Assembly (NCBI GenBank): GCA_022495005.1
Contig: JAGYXB010001793.1
Coordinates: 2,914,001-2,978,000 of the forward strand
Source: Rhyacophila brunnea
Taxonomy: Eukaryota; Arthropoda; Insecta; Trichoptera; Rhyacophilidae
Direction of reading: 5' to 3'
Length of the DNA: 64,000 nt
A program made the position numbers and the translations under genes. The notes under the pieces are model-generated. The model did not search any database. It worked only from the letters and a program-made list of their open reading frames with translations, and was not told the origin of the DNA. Of this stretch, positions 59,921 to 64,000 are shown in pieces. Position 1 is the first letter of the stretch. Every line of letters starts with the position of its first letter.

Positions 59921-60944
59921 GTTTTAAGCATACGTAGCTCAGAAGATTACTGCATGAGATGAGATAAAGACGAAATGCTGATAATAGTGATAATATCATA
60001 GTATTTTATACACTAAAATAAACTTCAAGCGAAGTAATTTTATACACTGATATTGTTGACGGTTTTCAGTGATTTTGACATATTATACAAATAATCCTTT
60101 TTTATCAAGAGTGGATGTTTACAAGACATTAACCACCAAATCTCGGTGTGATATTGCTGTACGTGTGAAATTTCACACGAATTTATGGCAGGCTCTTAAT
60201 AACACAAAAAGATACGAGTAAGTATTTATCTTTCTCTGTAGTCTGTAGTGAATAAACAGCGGTATGCTCATATTATGTTTTATGAAAGCAAAACTAGAGG
60301 GAAAATGTTGACGGAAACGCATTGTCCTTTGACTGTGACTTGCCAAGTTATAATTGTACATATCACTTTTTATCGCATATAAGTAACAAAACGTTTTGTC
60401 TTGTTTTCTTACATTTAGAGATGCGAAATGTATGTCGTTTGTTTGTCGTCGGCATTATCGGGCTGGTGCGAAAATCTGAAAAAATAGACCACACACGTTT
60501 CGTACATAAACAAATTTGAATATACAGAAATATGTTGAAGGAAACCTTTTTTCTATAGAGACCGATCATAAGTAACGATAAATAAAAGTTCAATTTAAAA
60601 GGACTTATCAAAGCTAATGTATAAAAAGTCGTTTTGCTTAGCAGATTCATTTATTATAGCAAATATCACAAATACGCCTTAGCTGCCTAAAACTAGTTAT
60701 ATATTAAAGTTATGTTATAATGGCGACGATTTATCATCTGATACTCCAATATAGGTCAGCTAAAAGCGAGAGATTTGAATATTTTTTGTGATATCGCTTT
60801 AGTGGGCATTGTACACTAATTTGGGCAGTCTCCAGATTTCTACCACACACATGTGTGATAATACAACAACGTTAAATTTAAAGTGTCGAAACAGATAAAC
60901 ATATAGACGGTCTTCGAAGAATAATGCATAAGACCCTGGATTGG

Positions 60945-61195
60945 TAATCGGAGATTGGGAACAATTTAAGCGCGACTCAGATGGGCCGGTGACGTTGTTA
61001 GATACGATGGATCTAGAGTTCCCCATAAAGTTTATGAATGAACCTCTGTAGACACTCTGAGCCGCCCCGGAGGAGATGGGTGAATAACGTTAAAAGGGAC
61101 CCAGAGCGGTAGAGTGTGGTCGATTGGGGAGAGAGAGCTTTCTAGTCGGCCATAGACCTGAATGGTCTAGTTATTGCGCCAGCTTAAGTACCTAA
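60945..61195 (+). pseudogene. LINE ORF2 C-terminal fragment (RTE-like)
   Basis: ARLRWAGDVVRYDGSRVPHK then VYE, and after a frameshift CRHSEPPRRRWVNNVKRDPE, with the tail VVDWGERAF. 'LRW.GHV.R....R.P.KV' and 'GRPRRRW.D..K.D' are recurrent strings near the C-terminus of insect endonuclease-RT LINEs. Stops and frameshift present. Confidence 0.75.
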
Positions 61196-61699
61196 GTAAA
61201 TAAGTAATTGAAATTTCGCGAGCCTAATACTACAAAGTTCTAATTTCCTTCTAAGTTCATCCTTGAGAAAATAAATCCGAAATAGTATTCATTGTTACTT
61301 TTGTTTCGCCAATGACAAACACTTAGAACCTTGTAGTTCTCCAATCGCGATTTGTTTACAGCATTTTACGGTGACCGAGAATTTTTTTTCTTAACCCGGA
61401 TTGATCGTAATATATTACAATATAATAGAAATCACGTAAACTTTCAGTACTTGGTCTTGGGAAGTTGCTCTGGGACTTGTCAGCATAATTTTGATGGGCG
61501 CATGACGTTCGTTACATACACATAATGAGTGTGAAGACACGGCGGATGGTGGAGGTGAAACCAAATAATAATTTATATATATAAGTAGATGCTTAGTTTA
61601 AATGGTTGCAAGCAGATTCGTATTTTTTTTATAGAGATGACATTGAAGCATTATTAAAAAAGGCAGTTTCTTTTTTTCATTCTTTTTCATAGTAGCATT

Positions 61700-61990
61700 G
61701 ATATTGATGCCGCTTTGAATATCATCCGGCCAACATTACTGGTGAGGATATACGAGGGACATTATCGCAGCAACACATCTAAAATGGCGTCGGTAATCAA
61801 TACCAACTGACAAACAAGACTATTAAGGCCCGTTACAGGGATAAATGCGGAGGAATTCGCACTTTTATCCGCGATTGTTGCGACGGAGGTGGACAAATCA
61901 CGATGGAGCCCAATAAAACTTCCAGCATAATGGCAACACTCGCGGATAAGAGCGGCAATTTCATATTTCATCCGGAAATAAAGATTCGAA
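61700..61990. other. GC-richer island, candidate enhancer or exon
   Basis: Unique complex sequence. A 69-codon ATG-initiated minus-strand frame (61762-61971) reads KYEIAALIRECCHYAGSF... with no domain I recognise. The same stretch holds ATTGTTG (Sox-like) and CCCAATAAAAC (posterior Hox-like) motifs. Regulatory DNA and a small exon are both open. Confidence 0.35.
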
Positions 61991-62219
61991 AAGAGTTACT
62001 ACTGCATCATGAACATTGATTACTATTTAAAAGAATTGATTAAAATATATTCTATTTTATCAAACCGATAAAAGGTATCAACAAATCACGACAATTTATT
62101 AATTGTACTGGCGTTTACGTGGTAGAACTCCAATTTAGATTGGTTTGAAACAAAAAAATGCTGTTAATTTTACATAATACATAATAACATATGTACCTAT
62201 TTGCTCTATCATTACTGTC

Positions 62220-62310
62220 CACACATGCGTTCTGATGATAGGTTTGTACCCTGAAACAGCTGTCAACATATATAAATCAAATATCGTGGACGATCAAAAA
62301 CTTATTTTTT
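62220..62310. repeat. Short dispersed repeat shared with 48390-48480
   Basis: Contains 'tgaaacagctgtcaacatat' and 'atcgtggacgatcaaaaact', about 85 bp related to the segment at 48390-48480 in the same orientation. The parent element is unknown. Confidence 0.5.
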
Positions 62311-62489
62311 TTCCAACTATCACTTTATTTGTTAAATTTAATATTACACCTGATACATAACCTTATATTATAATTAGGATACCTTTCAAACTAAGCCCTA
62401 AATTAACTAAAATTGTCATATAAAATTATCCAACGTATGTAAGAGTCAAACAACAACATCGAAAATTATAAGATAAGATGCAATACTAG

Positions 62490-62640
62490 ACTGTGTGAAT
62501 ATTGCAGCTAAGTTGAATCTATTAAGATTAAGAGACTACGCTGTTTAGGCCACGTGCATCGTATGTACAATAATGGACCAAGAAAGAGTGCAATATTAAC
62601 CAATTTAACAGGGTGCTGAATAAAAGGCACCGCTGAGATG
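62490..62640 (+). pseudogene. LINE ORF2 C-terminal fragment (RTE-like)
   Basis: ESIKIKRLRCLGHVHRMYNN then GPRKSAILTN in one frame. 'I..RRLRWLGH(V/L).RM....RIPK' is the standard string before the C-terminus of insect endonuclease-RT LINEs. Everything upstream is missing and stops follow within 40 codons. A family D MITE begins about 35 bp downstream. Confidence 0.7.
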
Positions 62641-62674
62641 AACAACAATACTCATTACATGTCGCCTTAATATA

Positions 62675-62940
62675 TATTGCACCGTGAGTGTAAAACCAAG
62701 GTATCTGCAATTTTTTTTAATTTCGAGATTAAATGCAAAACAACTGCAAAAGTCGTGAACTTGATAATGTAAAAGTGAAGTAACTGAAAGAACATGCAAT
62801 ATAATGTAGATAGAAACCAAATATTATGGTTTTTTTTAGAAACTCTATTTCTCCTAACAAAATGAAGACTTCAAACCCTTAATATATCCAATACATGTCT
62901 TTTACAGATTCCTTGGTATTACACCCACGGTGCGATATAT
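62675..62940 (+). mobile_element. MITE family D, copy 2
   Basis: Terminal inverted repeats 'gcaccgtgagtgtaaaacca' and its near-complement 'tattacacccacggtgc' are each followed inward by 'aggtatctgcaa'-type text. TATATA flanks both ends. The interior aligns to 11728-11981, with a small insertion here ('aaaagtgaagtaactgaaag'). Confidence 0.85.
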
Positions 62941-63539
62941 ATGTATGTCCATATATATTAATATATTATGAAAACGCTTTGGCATAGATTTAGGCTCTAT
63001 CGGTAGTTCTGTAATGCTAATAATTTAACATTATGTTACTGTGACTGCTTTCGTTTTTGTATACTTCAATACCGTCACCGAAACTCTGTCGCTAAATAAC
63101 TAAATTTAAACAAAAATCACTACTAAATATTAAAAGTTTTTAATGTACCTACATACTTAACTATCTTTTGTAACAAAATTTCACTTCAGTAGCGTTATAG
63201 GTAGGTACTATTTTTATGTCAAAATAAATTGAATAATTGATTAGATACTAATAAGCCATGTCATTTTTTAGTCATAAGTTTAATTAATTACATAGCTATA
63301 GAGAGAAATGGTCAACGTTAATTATTTCATTAATTAATTAATAAACGTTTCTCTGGTAATTTCTGTATATTGTATAATCACGTATATAATCGTAAGTATA
63401 TTATGCACAGCTTAAAAATCAATATGTTTATTAATATATTCAATTATATATGTACCTACATGTATTTTTATAAAATCGTTGAAATACAACGTGATTGCAG
63501 ATTATAATCTTAAACAAATATTTGACTAATTTTTAAATA

Positions 63540-63770
63540 CTTCACGACTCTCGAATGCCTGGCATACACGCCGCTTTAATAAAGCGCGCCATACATTTCG
63601 ACTCACGAGTGTTGGATTTCACATTAAAATTAGTGTCCGACGTTGGGCGGTTTTAAGTTTTGCGCTGTGTATGAAGTATGCACCTTCTTCCATCGAAATC
63701 TGACCACAAATCATACAGATAACAAGATAAGCTGGTGGCATCTGTATCGTTTGCATTCTGGTGCTTATGG
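63540..63770. promoter_or_regulatory. Candidate enhancer-like island with hairpin and GATA-type sites
   Basis: Unique GC-richer sequence. CGCTTTAATAAAGCG at 63572-63586 is a perfect hairpin, set inside a longer imperfect inverted repeat (63545-63612). AGATAAC and AGATAAG lie close together at 63717-63731, with ACCACA (Runx-like) and TTTGCAT (POU-like) nearby. No coding frame. The role is inferred. Confidence 0.35.
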
Positions 63771-64000
63771 AATGACGTAAGAGGACACTCTGATATCAGC
63801 AAAGATATATTAACGCATTTTAATATTTATTACGCAGATTTTTGGCAAACCAGAATAATATAATATTTTATGAAAGACAAGACACTAATAAATTAATACC
63901 AGAACTCCTTCCTTAAGAATAACAATTTCACACCGTGATGTAGAAGCTCTTGATTGGTGGAGTTCCGCTGATGGATGAAACTTATAAGTTACCAAACCAT

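Overview
This window looks like intergenic or intronic DNA from an insect, most likely a lepidopteran. The evidence is a strongly AT-rich background, frequent 'taggtacctac' type strings, and remnants of R1-clade, RTE-like and Penelope-like retroelements with tRNA-derived SINEs and several non-autonomous DNA transposon families. The lineage call is an inference from repeat style, not from a species-diagnostic gene. I see no intact host protein-coding gene, no rRNA and no functional tRNA gene. Nothing suggests bacterial or phage DNA.

The best-supported content is mobile DNA. (1) Repeat family A, about 440-460 bp, occurs in seven copies (1-382, 2504-2940, 21825-22240, 25603-26064, 26200-26472, 56162-56622, 57340-57775). 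(2) A fold-back MITE of about 300 bp (family C) occurs twice (31606-31910, 47017-47318), each with a 3-bp target duplication. (3) A hAT-type MITE (37825-38270) has an exact 8-bp target duplication, and more decayed hAT-like elements lie at 46211-46564 and perhaps 23935-24480. (4) A long-TIR MITE (family D) occurs at 11728-11981 and 62675-62940. (5) A tRNA-Gly-like SINE at 49935-50133 has an exact 14-bp target duplication. Older tRNA-like remnants are scattered elsewhere. (6) Decayed non-LTR reverse-transcriptase C-termini occur at 830-950, 5821-6459, 30440-30760, 31240-31545, 40303-40830 (minus strand), 40900-41310, 59205-59560, 60945-61195 and 62490-62640. (7) A Penelope-like GIY-YIG fragment lies at 53135-53320.

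Between the repeats are short islands of higher GC and complexity (about 6780-7190, 8480-8730, 20230-20480, 22990-23120, 24730-24990, 32030-32190, 43440-43720, 54060-54270, 58560-58740, 61700-61990, 63540-63770). These do not resemble the repeats and often contain perfect palindromes or clustered transcription-factor-like motifs. They are the best candidates for conserved regulatory elements, promoters or non-coding exons of a neighbouring gene, but conservation cannot be tested here.

The least explained structures are two arrays of degenerate 20-24 bp units built on a GTAAGTAT/GCAAGTATT core, lying in opposite orientations at 12935-13155 and 14860-15035. Others are a dispersed repeat with an embedded tRNA-like block (family B) whose 5' flank is inverted between copies, an ACGTG/GCGTG motif cluster at 59870-59915, and an unassigned 62-codon coding-like stretch at 21561-21749. 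Long AT-rich stretches in between show nothing I can support.
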